From NCBI RefSeq assembly GCF_000412185.1, contig NZ_ASJA01000011.1, positions 49,245 to 113,244 on the forward strand: DNA of 64,000 bases, given 5' to 3'. The stretch is from Euryhalocaulis caribicus. GTDB lineage: Bacteria; Pseudomonadota; Alphaproteobacteria; Caulobacterales; Maricaulaceae. The translations under genes were made by a program, and so were the position numbers. Shown here piece by piece: positions 1 to 8,715 of this stretch. The first letter of the stretch is position 1, and each line of letters opens with the position of its first letter. The notes under the pieces are model-generated. The model saw nothing but the letters and a program-made list of their open reading frames with translations. It searched no databases and had not been told where the DNA came from.

Positions 1-206
1 GTCATGCGGCGATCAATCTGATCCAGCCTTTTGGCGAGGACGGCCTCACGCCTTTCGGCATCGTCCGGCGAGAGGAAGGACGCGATCGCCGCCTCAGCGA
101 TCGTCGACTGCGATTGTTCGCGACGCGCCGCAAAGTCCGCGAGCATCGTCATTATGTCCGGATCGAGATAGACGGAGATCTGTGTCTTTTTCCTGCGGCC
201 GGGCAT
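1..206 (-). CDS. CopG-like ribbon-helix-helix protein of the conjugation operon (3' end cut by window edge)
   Basis: Reading leftwards from an ATG at 206, the protein begins MPGRRKKTQISVYLDPDIM and continues with a helix rich in Glu, Ala and Arg. A basic tail followed by a short beta strand (QISVYLD) and two helices is the ribbon-helix-helix pattern. In elements of this class a CopG-type protein commonly lies between traG and the trbB-led mating-pair genes, so trbB is expected just left of the window. The start codon is only 3 nt beyond the traG stop, so translation is probably coupled to traG. It is likely a DNA-binding accessory or regulator; the target is unknown. The last codons are outside the window. 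Confidence 0.7.
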   Translation of the reverse strand, partial: MPGRRKKTQISVYLDPDIMTMLADFAARREQSQSTIAEAAIASFLSPDDAERREAVLAKRLDQIDRRM

Positions 207-209
207 GGG

Positions 210-2195
210 CTAAAGATCCATTCCGTCCTTCGGGTCGAGCGAGACCTGCCGCGCCACCCGTTGCATCGTGCGGTTCATCCGGCTGTTGCACGCGGCTTCT
301 TCCTGATCGTCATCGAGGGGATCGATCTCGAACTCGTTTTCGATGGGCTCCTTCTTCTCAACGGGTTGGGTGCGGCTAAGCTCCGGCTGGCGCCGCCGTT
401 CGGAATCGGTGGTGTCCTCCTCGTCGCCAGCGCTGCCAGCGCTACTGGCGTGAAGCGTCGGCTTAGGCGGCAACGGCAGCGTGCTCCATTCGTCTTTTTC
501 GGTCTCGGCAGACTCTGCTCTGGACGGTGGGGGCAGAATCCGGTTCTGGAAACGCCGGTCCTCATAGTAGCGAACCTTCTTGGCGCGGATCGGCGATGTG
601 CCGGCGACCATGACGATTTCGTCTGCCGGCGGAAGCTGCATGACCTCACCGGGCGTCAGAAGCGGCCGCGCGGTTTCCTGGCGTGATACCATAAGATGAC
701 CGAGCCAGGGCGAGAGCCTGTGTCCGGCATAGTTCTTCATCGCCCGCATTTCGGTTGCCGTGCCGAGCGCATCGGACACGCGCTTGGCGGTGCGTTCGTC
801 ATTGGTCGCGAAACTCACCCGTACGTGGCAATTGTCGAGGATCGAATTGTTCGGCCCGTAGGCCTTCTCGATCTGGTTCAGCGACTGCGCGATCAGGAAG
901 CTCTTGAGCCCGTAGCCTGCCATGAAGGCGAGCGCGCTTTCGAAGAAGTCGAGGCGGCCGAGCGCGGGAAACTCGTCCAGCATCAGCAGTAGCTTGTGCC
1001 GCGTGGTCTTGGCCTGCAGGTCTTCGGTCAGACGCCGGCCGATCTGGTTGAGGATCAAACGGATGAGGGGCTTGGTGCGATTGATGTCGGAGGGCGGTAC
1101 GACGAGATAGAGCGTCGCCGGGCGCTTGCCGGCGACCATATCGGCGATGCGCCAATCGCAGCGGCGCGTCACTTTGGCGACAACGGGATCGCGGTAGAGC
1201 CCGAGAAACGACATTGCCGTGGAGAGGACACCGGAGCGCTCGTTGTCCGACTTGTTGAGGAGTTCACGGGCCGCGCTGGCGATGACCGGGTGTGGACCGG
1301 CTTCGCCCAGATGCGCTGTCTTCATCATGGCGGCGAGCGTGGATTCGATGGGGCGCTTGGGATCGGACAGGAAGGCTGCGACGCCGGCGAGCGTCTTGTC
1401 CTTCTCGGCATAGAGGACATGGAGAATGGCGCCGACCAGGAGCGCGTGGCTGGTTTTCTCCCAGTGATTGCGCTTTTCCAGCGAGCCTTCAGGATCGACG
1501 AGGATGTCGGCGATGTTCTGGACGTCGCGGACTTCCCATTCACCGCGGCGAACTTCGAGCAACGGATTGTAGGCGGAGGACTCGGGGTTGGTTGGATCGA
1601 ACAGGAGCACGCGGCCGTGCCGGGCTCGAAAGCCTGCCGTGAGCTGCCAATTCTCGCCCTTGATGTCGTGGACGATGGCCGAGCCCGGCCAGGTCAGCAG
1701 CGAGGGTATAACAAGGCCGACGCCCTTACCCGAGCGGGTCGGCGCGAAGCACAGAACATGCTCGGGGCCGTCGTGGCGTAGATAGTCTCCCTTTAGCTTG
1801 CCAAGCACCACACCGTCGGGACCGAGCAGGCCGGCGGCGTTCACCTCATCGGGTTTCGCCCAACGCGCTGATCCGTAGGTATCGACACTTTGCGCCTCGC
1901 GAGCACGCCAGACAGACATGAGGATTGCGGTTGCGATTGCGATGAAGCCGCCGGACGCTGCGATGACGGCGCCCTCGATGAAGATCGGCGGCGCATAGGC
2001 ATCGTAGAAATACCACCACCAGAAGAAGGCCGGCGGATAGTATATCGGCCAGCCCGATATATCGAACCAAGGCGTGCCGAGTTGCGGCTGAAAGCCGAGA
2101 CGCCAGGCGGTCCACTGCGTCGCCGCCCAAGTGGTGATGAGGACGATCGTGAAAACGATGAGGATTTGTCCCCATAGGATTTTCGTACCCGACAT
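210..2195 (-). CDS. traG: Type IV coupling protein TraG/VirD4 (T4CP ATPase)
   Basis: A 661-aa protein with N-terminal membrane segments at about residues 9-28 and 70-95, a Walker A motif PTRSGKGVG near residue 152-160, and a Walker B region LLLMLDEFPALGRLD. This is the VirD4/TraG family: a hexameric inner-membrane ATPase that brings the relaxase-DNA complex to the type IV secretion channel. The C-terminal ~80 residues are acidic and low-complexity, typical of variable T4CP tails that may contact relaxosome partners. It is followed by the CopG-like gene 3 nt downstream. It should work with the relaxase at 4266-6005, from which it is separated by an SDR/LysR cargo pair. Confidence 0.95.
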   Translation of the reverse strand: MSGTKILWGQILIVFTIVLITTWAATQWTAWRLGFQPQLGTPWFDISGWPIYYPPAFFWWWYFYDAYAPPIFIEGAVIAASGGFIAIATAILMSVWRAREAQSVDTYGSARWAKPDEVNAAGLLGPDGVVLGKLKGDYLRHDGPEHVLCFAPTRSGKGVGLVIPSLLTWPGSAIVHDIKGENWQLTAGFRARHGRVLLFDPTNPESSAYNPLLEVRRGEWEVRDVQNIADILVDPEGSLEKRNHWEKTSHALLVGAILHVLYAEKDKTLAGVAAFLSDPKRPIESTLAAMMKTAHLGEAGPHPVIASAARELLNKSDNERSGVLSTAMSFLGLYRDPVVAKVTRRCDWRIADMVAGKRPATLYLVVPPSDINRTKPLIRLILNQIGRRLTEDLQAKTTRHKLLLMLDEFPALGRLDFFESALAFMAGYGLKSFLIAQSLNQIEKAYGPNNSILDNCHVRVSFATNDERTAKRVSDALGTATEMRAMKNYAGHRLSPWLGHLMVSRQETARPLLTPGEVMQLPPADEIVMVAGTSPIRAKKVRYYEDRRFQNRILPPPSRAESAETEKDEWSTLPLPPKPTLHASSAGSAGDEEDTTDSERRRQPELSRTQPVEKKEPIENEFEIDPLDDDQEEAACNSRMNRTMQRVARQVSLDPKDGMDL

Positions 2196-2371
2196 AGCTC
2201 AAGATCCATGCAAATACGGGTAGGCTGAGGGGCGCGAACGGGACCAACAAGATGGTTCCGCCGTCGGTCGCAGGAACGGCGGCTCTTGGTTAAACAACGG
2301 CGTAGTGAAGTCGGGAAGAGACCCACAAAAGGGATCGTCTGCTATGCCGACAATGCCGCGACCTCTGGCGC
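2196..2371. other. Intergenic spacer between traG and the SDR gene
   Basis: This spacer of about 175 bp between two minus-strand genes must hold the promoter for traG, because the upstream gene appears to be inserted cargo. I see no convincing terminator or operator in it. Confidence 0.4.
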
Positions 2372-3190
2372 TCAGCTACGCGCTCTCGAGGCGTCGATCT
2401 CCGCTGCTAGCTGTTGGCACTTGGCGCTTGCCCATTCGTGCGCATCGGCGCCGAACAGGAGTCGCCGCGCAGGGTCGGGAACCGCCGCTTCGGCGATGAT
2501 CTGGGCCGCGAGCGCCTCGGGGTCGTTTTGCTGCGCGCCGTTCGCTTGCGTGATGAAGGTTCGGAAAGCGGCCACCGCCTCAGCATAGTCCGCAATGTCT
2601 TCCGCGCCCTGCCGAGCCGTGGACGGATCGAGAAAGTTCGTGCGCATCATCCCCGGCTCCACGATGAGAGAGCGGATACCGAGCGGTGCGATCTCTTCGG
2701 CGACGCCTTCCATCCAGCCTTCGAGCGCGAACTTGGACGCCGAGTAGACCGATCCGCCGGGGTTTGAGACGAGGCCGTTCACCGAGGAGATAGTGACCAC
2801 GAGGCCCGAGCGCTGCCGGCGCATCGTCGGCAGCACCGCGCGCGCCACGTTCATCGCCCCGAAGAGGTTGATCTCGAACTGTCGGCGCACGTCCTCGTCC
2901 TGGATCGTCTCGAACCATCCGAGCTGCGCGCGACCGGCGTTGTTGACCAATATGTCGATCCGCCCGAATGCATCAATGGCCGCGTCATGCGCAGCCGACG
3001 CTGCCCGGGCATCGGTCACGTCGAGCGGCAGCACGAGCAGGCTATCATTTGGAGCGGAGAGGCGTTCTGCGAGCCCGTCTACGGTCTGGCTGGTCGCCAC
3101 GACCTTGTCGCCAGCGCGCAGTGCATCGCGGGCGAGCAGATATCCCAGGCCTCTGCCGGCCCCGGTGATGAACCATACCTTCTCAGTCAC
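2372..3190 (-). CDS. Short-chain dehydrogenase/reductase (SDR)
   Basis: The 272-aa protein has the classical SDR signature: the cofactor motif TGAGRGLGYLLA at residues 9-20, NNAG in strand beta4, and a catalytic Ser with YSASK further on (Ser in TISSVNG, Tyr-x3-Lys in YSASKFALEGWM). It is an NAD(P)-dependent oxidoreductase of classical length; the substrate cannot be told. It is divergent from a LysR-type regulator 98 bp away, the usual layout of a LysR-controlled metabolic gene. The pair interrupts the conserved traG-rlxS neighbourhood and is therefore likely cargo gained by the element. Confidence 0.9.
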   Translation of the reverse strand: MTEKVWFITGAGRGLGYLLARDALRAGDKVVATSQTVDGLAERLSAPNDSLLVLPLDVTDARAASAAHDAAIDAFGRIDILVNNAGRAQLGWFETIQDEDVRRQFEINLFGAMNVARAVLPTMRRQRSGLVVTISSVNGLVSNPGGSVYSASKFALEGWMEGVAEEIAPLGIRSLIVEPGMMRTNFLDPSTARQGAEDIADYAEAVAAFRTFITQANGAQQNDPEALAAQIIAEAAVPDPARRLLFGADAHEWASAKCQQLAAEIDASRARS

Positions 3191-3271
3191 TGTAACCTCC
3201 TCTTGGCTTGCCGATCTGATATTAGCTCATCGATGCTGTGCGCGATTAGTGCTTGGGAATTTATTAGATCA

Positions 3272-3286
3272 AGTAGTAGAGCTACT
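3272..3286. promoter_or_regulatory. Imperfect dyad in the SDR/LysR divergent promoter region
   Basis: AGTAG and CTACT are inverted around a 5-nt spacer just upstream of the LysR ATG at 3289. It could be part of the LysR autoregulatory site. No strong sigma-70 hexamers are evident. Confidence 0.3.
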
Positions 3287-3288
3287 GA

Positions 3289-4197
3289 ATGGATCCTCGT
3301 AAGTTCTCCGATCTCGTCATCTTCCATCGCGTCGCCGCTGAGGGCAGTTTCACCGCCGCGGCACGCACCCTCGGAGTGACCCAGTCCGCCGTCAGCCAGA
3401 CGGTGAAGCGTCTCGAGGGCGATCTGGGGATCAGGTTGTTGTCCCGCTCGACACGCAGCCTTACCCCGACCGCGGCGGGAGAGCGGCTGCTGGACACGCT
3501 CACCCCGGTGATCGCGGAGATCGATGCAGAGATCGAGGATCTGGAACAGTTGCGCGAGCAACCTGGCGGACGTCTGCGGGTGACCTGCGGCAAACACGCT
3601 GCCGATACGCTCGTCTGGCCGGCCTTCTCACGGCTGATCGCGGCGCATCCCGAGATCGAGGGAGAACTGAGCGTGGAGAACCGGTATGTCGATATCGTCG
3701 CAGAGCGGTTCGACATCGGGATACGTCTGCGCGAGGATCTGGAGATGGACATGATCGCGGTGCCCGTGGGTCCTCCCCTGAGAGCAGTCGTCGTGGGGGC
3801 GGCGGGTTATCTGGATACCTGCGATCCACCGCGCGCGCCGCGCCAGCTCTCGGCGCATCGCTGCATAGGTTACAGAAATGCCGGAGGCACCCTGTCGCAG
3901 TGGTCGTTCGAAAAGGATGGGCATGCGGAGACAGTGAAGGTCTCGCCGTCCGTTATCGTCAACGATGGTGACGCACTTGTGGCGGCAGCCTTCATGGGGA
4001 TGGGCTTGGCCTACATGCTTGAGGACCTCGCCGCGCCCGCCCTTAAAGATGGTCGTCTTGTTGAAGTCCTTCCCGACTGGTGTCCCCGGTTTCCAGGCTA
4101 TCATGCTTTCTATTCGAGCCGACGCCAGCCGACCCGCGCCTTCTCGTTGTTTCTCGAGAGCCTAAGGCAGGAGAGCAGGGAGAGAACTTTAGAGTAG
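3289..4197 (+). CDS. LysR-family transcriptional regulator
   Basis: The 302-aa protein has an N-terminal winged HTH at residues 1-60 (FHRVAAEGSFTAAARTLGV then QSAVSQTVKRLEGDLG), the hallmark of LysR regulators, and a C-terminal effector domain of two periplasmic-binding-protein-like lobes. The length matches the family (about 300 aa). It is divergent from the SDR gene and probably controls it and itself in response to a small ligand. The effector is not recognisable. It is cargo within the conjugative element. Confidence 0.92.
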   Translation: MDPRKFSDLVIFHRVAAEGSFTAAARTLGVTQSAVSQTVKRLEGDLGIRLLSRSTRSLTPTAAGERLLDTLTPVIAEIDAEIEDLEQLREQPGGRLRVTCGKHAADTLVWPAFSRLIAAHPEIEGELSVENRYVDIVAERFDIGIRLREDLEMDMIAVPVGPPLRAVVVGAAGYLDTCDPPRAPRQLSAHRCIGYRNAGGTLSQWSFEKDGHAETVKVSPSVIVNDGDALVAAAFMGMGLAYMLEDLAAPALKDGRLVEVLPDWCPRFPGYHAFYSSRRQPTRAFSLFLESLRQESRERTLE

Positions 4198-4265
4198 GCG
4201 GCAAGGTCCCGAACGGGCGCGGTGCGCCGATTGCTCAACTGCTGGCACAGCTCGGTTTGTTGTGT

Positions 4266-6005
4266 TCACCTCCCCAACCCCCGCTTGCGGCCGAAGCTCC
4301 AGTCGACGCCGCCGTCGCCGCGCGCGACGCCGGAGATGTGGCGACCGAGATGTTTCTCCATCGACGGCGTCCAGGGCACGAGTTGGAAGCCGAGACCGTC
4401 GTCGATCATCGCGAAGCGGCCCGAGGCGAGCGTCAGACGCTGGCGATAGGCGCCGGCGACGTGTTCGCCGTTCCCGGCGTACTGGAACGGTTGCCCGGTC
4501 TTCGCCGCCAGCTTCTCGCCGACTTCGTCCACCTCGCGCCGGCGCAGCGTGTCAATGAGATTGCGACTGAAGACGATGCGCCGACTCTGCCGCTCGGCGA
4601 AGCCTTCCCCGATTAGATGGTCCGCCCGCCGGTCGAGAGCACCGCGCACTTCGGCACCGAAGCCGCTTTCGGAGAGCGCAGCGGGCTCGCGCGCGATGTT
4701 CTGCCGGTCGAGCCAGGTCGCCCCAGACGCGGTCACTTGGCGTTCGATGTCGAGATCGGAACGCACCGCGAGGGCGACGCGGCGGTTCCCGCGGGAATCG
4801 TCATAGGCGCGCAGCTCGACGATCGAGCCCGGCGTGCTGTCGCCGGCGGCATTGAGATCGGCGAGCTTGATGTGGTGACTCCGTCCATCAACGCCATCGA
4901 CCACGGCATAGGCTGTGCACTTGAGCTCGTCGTCGAGGCCGCGCTCGACCAGACGCCCGACGATGGGCGCGTCGAGGCTTTCGGCCGCCAGCACGTAATG
5001 CGTCGAGGCGCGCTCGATGCCGCGATCGGTCAGGGCGCGATGCATGCGCTTGACGATGTCGCCGCGCTCGCCGAGTTCGCGCAACGTCGCCTCGGCCCTG
5101 TCACCGATCATCCATTGACCGGGGCCAACCTGCTCGGCAATGCCCAGCGTCTCCAGCTTGCGCAGCCGCCCGACCTTCAGCGCATGGAATGCGTCGGGCT
5201 GTTCGCCCGGCTGCGGGGCGAGGTCGATGATTCCGGTGCGCCGGCCGTCGCGCACGAGTTGACGGTCGAGTTGGGTCCAGCGCTCGGTCTCGATCTGGCT
5301 TTCGAGGGTGCGGCGAATATCGAGATCGGTGCGCGGGCCTAGCTCCTGGGTGATGAGATCGCGCGCCCGGTCGCGCATGCCTTCCTTGATATAGTCGCGA
5401 GCGATGACGAGGTCCTCGCCGTCGTCGCGTTTGCCGCGCACGATCAGATGGACATGCGGGTGTTCGGTGTTCCAGTGATCGACGGCCACCCAGTCGAGTT
5501 CGGTGCCGAGATCCTTCTCCATCTGCCCGACCAGATCGTTGGTGAAGGATCTGAGGTCGGACATCTCCAGCGCGTCGTCGGGCGAGACGATGAAGCGGAA
5601 ATGATGCCGGTCGTCATCGCAGCGTTCGGTGAATGCCCTGCCGTCGGCTTCTTCCTCTCCCGGCCCGAACAGGCTCGCCTTCTCCCCGTCCCGTGTGACG
5701 CCGTCGCGGCGTAGATAGTCGATATGGGTGCCCAGCGGCGCGGCGCGGGCGGAATGGCGAACCACGCGCGCCTTAATGACCGCGCCGCGCGAGCGCGCGG
5801 AGATGAGGCGATTGGCCTGGATGCTGGCGCGCTGGCCGTGGCCGAACCGCGAGCGGTTGCCGGAGGTGATGCGCCCGGATCGCGACACGCCGCCGCCCGC
5901 CTTCTTCGCGGCCGCCAGCGCCTGGGCGATGAAGGGACGCGCCTGCTGCGCACGGGTCGAGCGGATGCGACCAGGGCGAACGCGGAACTCGTGATCATCG
6001 GCCAT
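4266..6005 (-). CDS. rlxS: Relaxase of the RlxS/VirD2-like type (DUF3363)
   Basis: The 579-aa product starts at ATG 6005 (MADDHEFRVRPGRIRS); a longer in-frame start exists but its extra residues are unlike the family. The HUH metal-binding motif is at EHPHVHLIV (His182/184/186), with a candidate nucleophile Tyr97 in THIDYLRRDG. A long C-terminal DUF3363-type region follows. This enzyme nicks oriT, attaches to the 5' end and pilots the strand through the T4SS. The candidate oriT lies directly upstream at 6062-6173. It matches the conserved position of rlxS relative to traF, parA and rdfS in ICEMlSymR7A-like elements. Confidence 0.92.
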   Translation of the reverse strand: MADDHEFRVRPGRIRSTRAQQARPFIAQALAAAKKAGGGVSRSGRITSGNRSRFGHGQRASIQANRLISARSRGAVIKARVVRHSARAAPLGTHIDYLRRDGVTRDGEKASLFGPGEEEADGRAFTERCDDDRHHFRFIVSPDDALEMSDLRSFTNDLVGQMEKDLGTELDWVAVDHWNTEHPHVHLIVRGKRDDGEDLVIARDYIKEGMRDRARDLITQELGPRTDLDIRRTLESQIETERWTQLDRQLVRDGRRTGIIDLAPQPGEQPDAFHALKVGRLRKLETLGIAEQVGPGQWMIGDRAEATLRELGERGDIVKRMHRALTDRGIERASTHYVLAAESLDAPIVGRLVERGLDDELKCTAYAVVDGVDGRSHHIKLADLNAAGDSTPGSIVELRAYDDSRGNRRVALAVRSDLDIERQVTASGATWLDRQNIAREPAALSESGFGAEVRGALDRRADHLIGEGFAERQSRRIVFSRNLIDTLRRREVDEVGEKLAAKTGQPFQYAGNGEHVAGAYRQRLTLASGRFAMIDDGLGFQLVPWTPSMEKHLGRHISGVARGDGGVDWSFGRKRGLGR

Positions 6006-6061
6006 GGCATCGCTCCGCAATGTGCAGAAAAGACAGAAAATCCGTGAAGTTGAGCACTCCG

Positions 6062-6173
6062 CGCACATTGCGGCGAGGCTGGGCAATGTGCGGAACGCGC
6101 CAAAAAAACCTGCAAAAACAACCGACCGACCGGCACGCAAAGTGCGCCCTTTTATCCTGCCATCGGTCGGTTG
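6062..6173 (+). other. oriT: Candidate oriT with P-type nic sequence
   Basis: The spacer upstream of the relaxase has two perfect inverted repeats: CGCACATTGC (6062-6071) with GCAATGTGCG (6083-6092), and CAACCGACCGA (6119-6129) with TCGGTCGGTTG (6163-6173). Between the arms of the second, at 6153-6160, is TATCCTGC. This matches the nic core of IncP oriT and Agrobacterium T-DNA borders (ATCCTG, cut after G), which places nic between 6159 and 6160 on the + strand. An A-rich tract (6102-6120) precedes it. Location, repeats and nic core together support oriT; the exact nick is inferred. Confidence 0.7.
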
Positions 6174-6248
6174 TGGTTCCTGCGACTCCCCTTCGCGCCC
6201 TACATGACACGCCAGAGCCCGAGATCCTGCGATGAGGACTGCAACGCG

Positions 6249-7016
6249 TCATGGGTCAGCCCCCGTATCATCCTGCGCAATGAAGATGGTCTTCGGGTGG
6301 GAATGATCCTCGGTATCGCGCTGCACCGGCACGGAAGCAGAGGCGCCATCCGTCTGCTTGATTATGGCGCGGTACGCGACCGTCCGGCGGTCAACCGAGC
6401 GCGGGACGAACAGCGGCGCCTCGCGCCAGTCGGGTGGCGGTGACGGCGCAGCCGGAGCGCCGGGCGATGGCACCGTTGCGCCCAGCGCCGGTGCAAGCAG
6501 ATCGACATAGGCGCGTGTTTCGGCGGGCAGCGGACGCCCCGTCGCGAGGTGCTCGTCATAGCGATCCGGACCCGCATTGTATGCCGCCAGCATTGCCGGG
6601 ATCGTGCCGTAACGGTCGTACATCTCGCGCAGATAAGCCGCGCCCGCCAGGATGTTGTCGCGCGGATCGAAGGGATCGGTCCCGAGCCGATGTCGAACCC
6701 GTAGATCGTCCCAGGTCGCCGGCATGACCTGCATCAACCCCCGCGCGCCGGCATGGGAAACCGCGCGTGCGTTGCCTGCACTTTCGGCACGCATGACGAC
6801 GATGATCCAGCGTTCCGGAATGCCGAACCGCTGCGCCGCCTCGGCGATATGGGCGGCAATGGGATCGCGGACTTCGTGTCGCCCGGCCGGCGCTGGCTGT
6901 GCGGATGCGCTGCCGATGTCGAGGGTGGTGATGACCAGGCCGGAAAGGAGAAGGAGGACGATGCGGCCGCAGGTGCCGCACCGCCGCGATGGTGCTGACG
7001 GACCGATGAGCGGCAT
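6249..7016 (-). CDS. Lytic transglycosylase (SLT domain), conjugation-associated
   Basis: The 255-aa protein has an N-terminal hydrophobic signal segment (IVLLLLSGLVITTLDIGSAS, around residues 19-38). Its SLT domain carries the catalytic Glu in RAESAGN, the GLMQVMPATW motif and AAYNAGP. This is a goose-lysozyme-fold muramidase that cleaves glycan strands, presumably opening the peptidoglycan for the mating channel (VirB1-like role). A Pro/Ala-rich linker follows the catalytic domain. Its stop lies 3 nt from the start side of the neighbouring DUF736 gene, so it is in the same transcript. Confidence 0.92.
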   Translation of the reverse strand: MPLIGPSAPSRRCGTCGRIVLLLLSGLVITTLDIGSASAQPAPAGRHEVRDPIAAHIAEAAQRFGIPERWIIVVMRAESAGNARAVSHAGARGLMQVMPATWDDLRVRHRLGTDPFDPRDNILAGAAYLREMYDRYGTIPAMLAAYNAGPDRYDEHLATGRPLPAETRAYVDLLAPALGATVPSPGAPAAPSPPPDWREAPLFVPRSVDRRTVAYRAIIKQTDGASASVPVQRDTEDHSHPKTIFIAQDDTGADP

Positions 7017-7019
7017 CGA

Positions 7020-7355
7020 TCAGTCCTGCTCGTCGCGCTTCTTCGGGCGCGTCCAGTGCAGACCCCAGTCGCGTCCGTCCTCATCAGACTGGAACAGCCG
7101 GGCGCGCACCGGAATGGGAAAGGCGGGATCGTCGAGGACGACGGAAATGAAGGTGCCCGCGCGGTCGCCGGTATGTTTCCAGCCGGCGCCGACTTCGGGG
7201 CCGGTCTCGTCGCCGAGATGAACGCGGTAGGCGGGCGCGTTCTCGCTGTCGGCATTCTCGGCCGTGGCGAATGTAAGCTCGCAGTCGAAGGACAGCGAGC
7301 GCATGCGACCGCTGTAGCCATTTTCCGTGCGCGTGAATTGACCTATCTGGGGCAT
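7020..7355 (-). CDS. DUF736 family protein (first copy)
   Basis: This 111-aa protein reads MPQIGQFTRTENGYSGRM at the start and ends in a charged tail. The order (short beta-rich module, NAPAYRVHLG, GAGWKHTG, IPVRARLF) is that of the DUF736 family, small cytoplasmic proteins of unknown function found almost only on conjugative elements and plasmids of alphaproteobacteria. A paralogue lies at 12641-12961. It is in the transfer operon between traF and the transglycosylase. Confidence 0.85.
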   Translation of the reverse strand: MPQIGQFTRTENGYSGRMRSLSFDCELTFATAENADSENAPAYRVHLGDETGPEVGAGWKHTGDRAGTFISVVLDDPAFPIPVRARLFQSDEDGRDWGLHWTRPKKRDEQD

Positions 7356-7403
7356 GTTGAACTCCTGTTTGGATGCGGTGGGATTGCGAGAAAGCTTGCG
7401 TCG

Positions 7404-7949
7404 TCACCGCGTCGGCGCGCGCCAGACGAAGCGGCCATCGCCGTCTTCGTCGGTGTAGAGAGGGACAGCCCGGCCGATGACGGTCGTCGCCGGAAGCGGA
7501 CCGAAATACCGCCCGTCGAGGCTGTCGGGGACTTGCCAGTTCATGAGGAAGAGCTCGTCTTCGGCGACGGTGCGGCAGCCACTCCAGACCGGCAGCGGGC
7601 GGTCCAGGCGATCGCGGTCGCGCGCTTCGCCCATCACGATTCCGTCGACCGTGATGTCGCGGCCGATCCGGCATATGCGCTGTCCCGGCAGGCCGAGGAC
7701 GCGCTTCAGGATCGGGACGTCGTGGCCGATGTATCCGCGCTCGACCATGAAATCGTCAAGCGGCTCAGGTGGCATGACGGCGACGAGATCGGGAACGCCG
7801 AGATGCGCCGCGGGCTCGATCCGATAAAGGCCGATCGGTGCGCTGGCCGACACGTTCCAGACGAACTTCAGCGATGTCGGAACGATGGCGGCCGCGGCGA
7901 CGCCCATGGCGGTGAAGTAGGTCAGCATGACGTAGCCGAAGCGGGTCAT
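7404..7949 (-). CDS. traF: TraF-like S26 signal peptidase family protein
   Basis: From ATG 7949 (MTRFGYVMLTYFTAMG) the protein has 181 aa with one N-terminal membrane span. It has S26 features: the serine region NVSASAPIGLYRIEP and a lysine region VPILKRVLGLPGQRIC. TraF proteins of this type mature conjugative pilin (TrbC cyclisation in RP4), so it probably processes the pilus subunit encoded left of the window. The start overlaps the stop of the DUF2840 gene by 4 nt (ATGA), which selects this start over an in-frame upstream extension that is Arg/Ala-rich and non-native. Confidence 0.9.
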   Translation of the reverse strand: MTRFGYVMLTYFTAMGVAAAAIVPTSLKFVWNVSASAPIGLYRIEPAAHLGVPDLVAVMPPEPLDDFMVERGYIGHDVPILKRVLGLPGQRICRIGRDITVDGIVMGEARDRDRLDRPLPVWSGCRTVAEDELFLMNWQVPDSLDGRYFGPLPATTVIGRAVPLYTDEDGDGRFVWRAPTR

Positions 7950-8467
7950 TGCTCGATCTCCCGCCGCTTGAGCCACGCCTGGTGGCGCTCCCGCGTGTAG
8001 GGACGCGGCTCGTGGCCGGCGCTCATCCGGTGCGCCACATGGCGCCAGTGATCGGGGGCGGCGTCGCAGGGATCGACGTCGGCGGCTTCCACCGCGTCGA
8101 TGTGCTGGAGCACCTTCTCGACCTTGGGCCAGCCTTCGATCTTGAGCAGGATTTCCCCGCCGGGGCGCACGAAGGGCAGCGTCTGGTAGGCGCTGCCGAG
8201 CTCGACGGCGCGCACGATGTCGATGCGCGAGATGACGGTGCCGTAGTCGTTGGCCGCCCATCGCACGAATGCAAAGACGGCGCCGGGGCGGAAGGATACG
8301 ATGCGCCGGCGGCGATCCACGACGCGTTCGCCGACCTCATGGCCGAAGCGGATCCAGTATTCAATCCTGCCCTCGATCCAGGTCAGTTCGACATGGGTGT
8401 GCGCGTCGGTGTTATGGGCTAACGGCATCTGGCCGCCGCCAGCGCGGGACGCCGCGGTGCCGGTCAT
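7946..8467 (-). CDS. DUF2840 family protein
   Basis: A 173-aa protein with the core THVELTWIEGRIEYWIRFG, then the FVRWAANDYGTVISRIDIVRA segment and a basic C-terminus ending in RERHQAWLKRREIEQ. This matches DUF2840, a family of unknown function that sits between parA and traF in alphaproteobacterial conjugative elements. It overlaps both neighbours by 4 nt, so it is part of one translationally coupled parA-to-traF block. No catalytic motif is visible. Confidence 0.85.
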   Translation of the reverse strand: MTGTAASRAGGGQMPLAHNTDAHTHVELTWIEGRIEYWIRFGHEVGERVVDRRRRIVSFRPGAVFAFVRWAANDYGTVISRIDIVRAVELGSAYQTLPFVRPGGEILLKIEGWPKVEKVLQHIDAVEAADVDPCDAAPDHWRHVAHRMSAGHEPRPYTRERHQAWLKRREIEQ

Positions 8468-8715
8468 TTGGAGTCTCCTTCGTCTGTCGGGAACTCACGG
8501 GCGAGCAGGTCGCGCAGCATGTCTGCGACAGTGACGCCGCTCTGGAAGGCGGCGATCTTGATGCGCCCGCGCAGCTCGGGCGTGATGTCGACGGTCAGGC
8601 GTGCGGTGAATCCAGAGGGCTTGCCGTCACGGGGTGCGGCATCGGCGGACCTGATCCATTGCTCGGGATCGCCCGGTCTCGTGGCAAAGGCGCGACGGTT
8701 TGGGCGGTCGCTCAT
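8464..8715 (-). CDS. Small ParA-partner protein with ribbon-helix-helix-like C-terminus
   Basis: From ATG 8715 (MSDRPNRRAFATRPGDPEQ) this is an 83-aa protein. The C-terminal half (FTARLTVDITPELRGRIKI, then AAFQSGVTVADMLRDLL) has the strand-helix-helix pattern of RHH proteins such as ParG. Its start overlaps the parA stop by 4 nt. A small RHH protein downstream of a ParA fits a partition or transcriptional-control partner. A basic N-terminal arm may bind DNA. The role is inferred from position and fold pattern only. Confidence 0.75.
   Translation of the reverse strand: MSDRPNRRAFATRPGDPEQWIRSADAAPRDGKPSGFTARLTVDITPELRGRIKIAAFQSGVTVADMLRDLLAREFPTDEGDSK

Noticed and set aside
6221..6230. Second ATCCTGC as the nic site
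   Set aside because: It is not flanked by inverted repeats, unlike the copy at 6154-6160.
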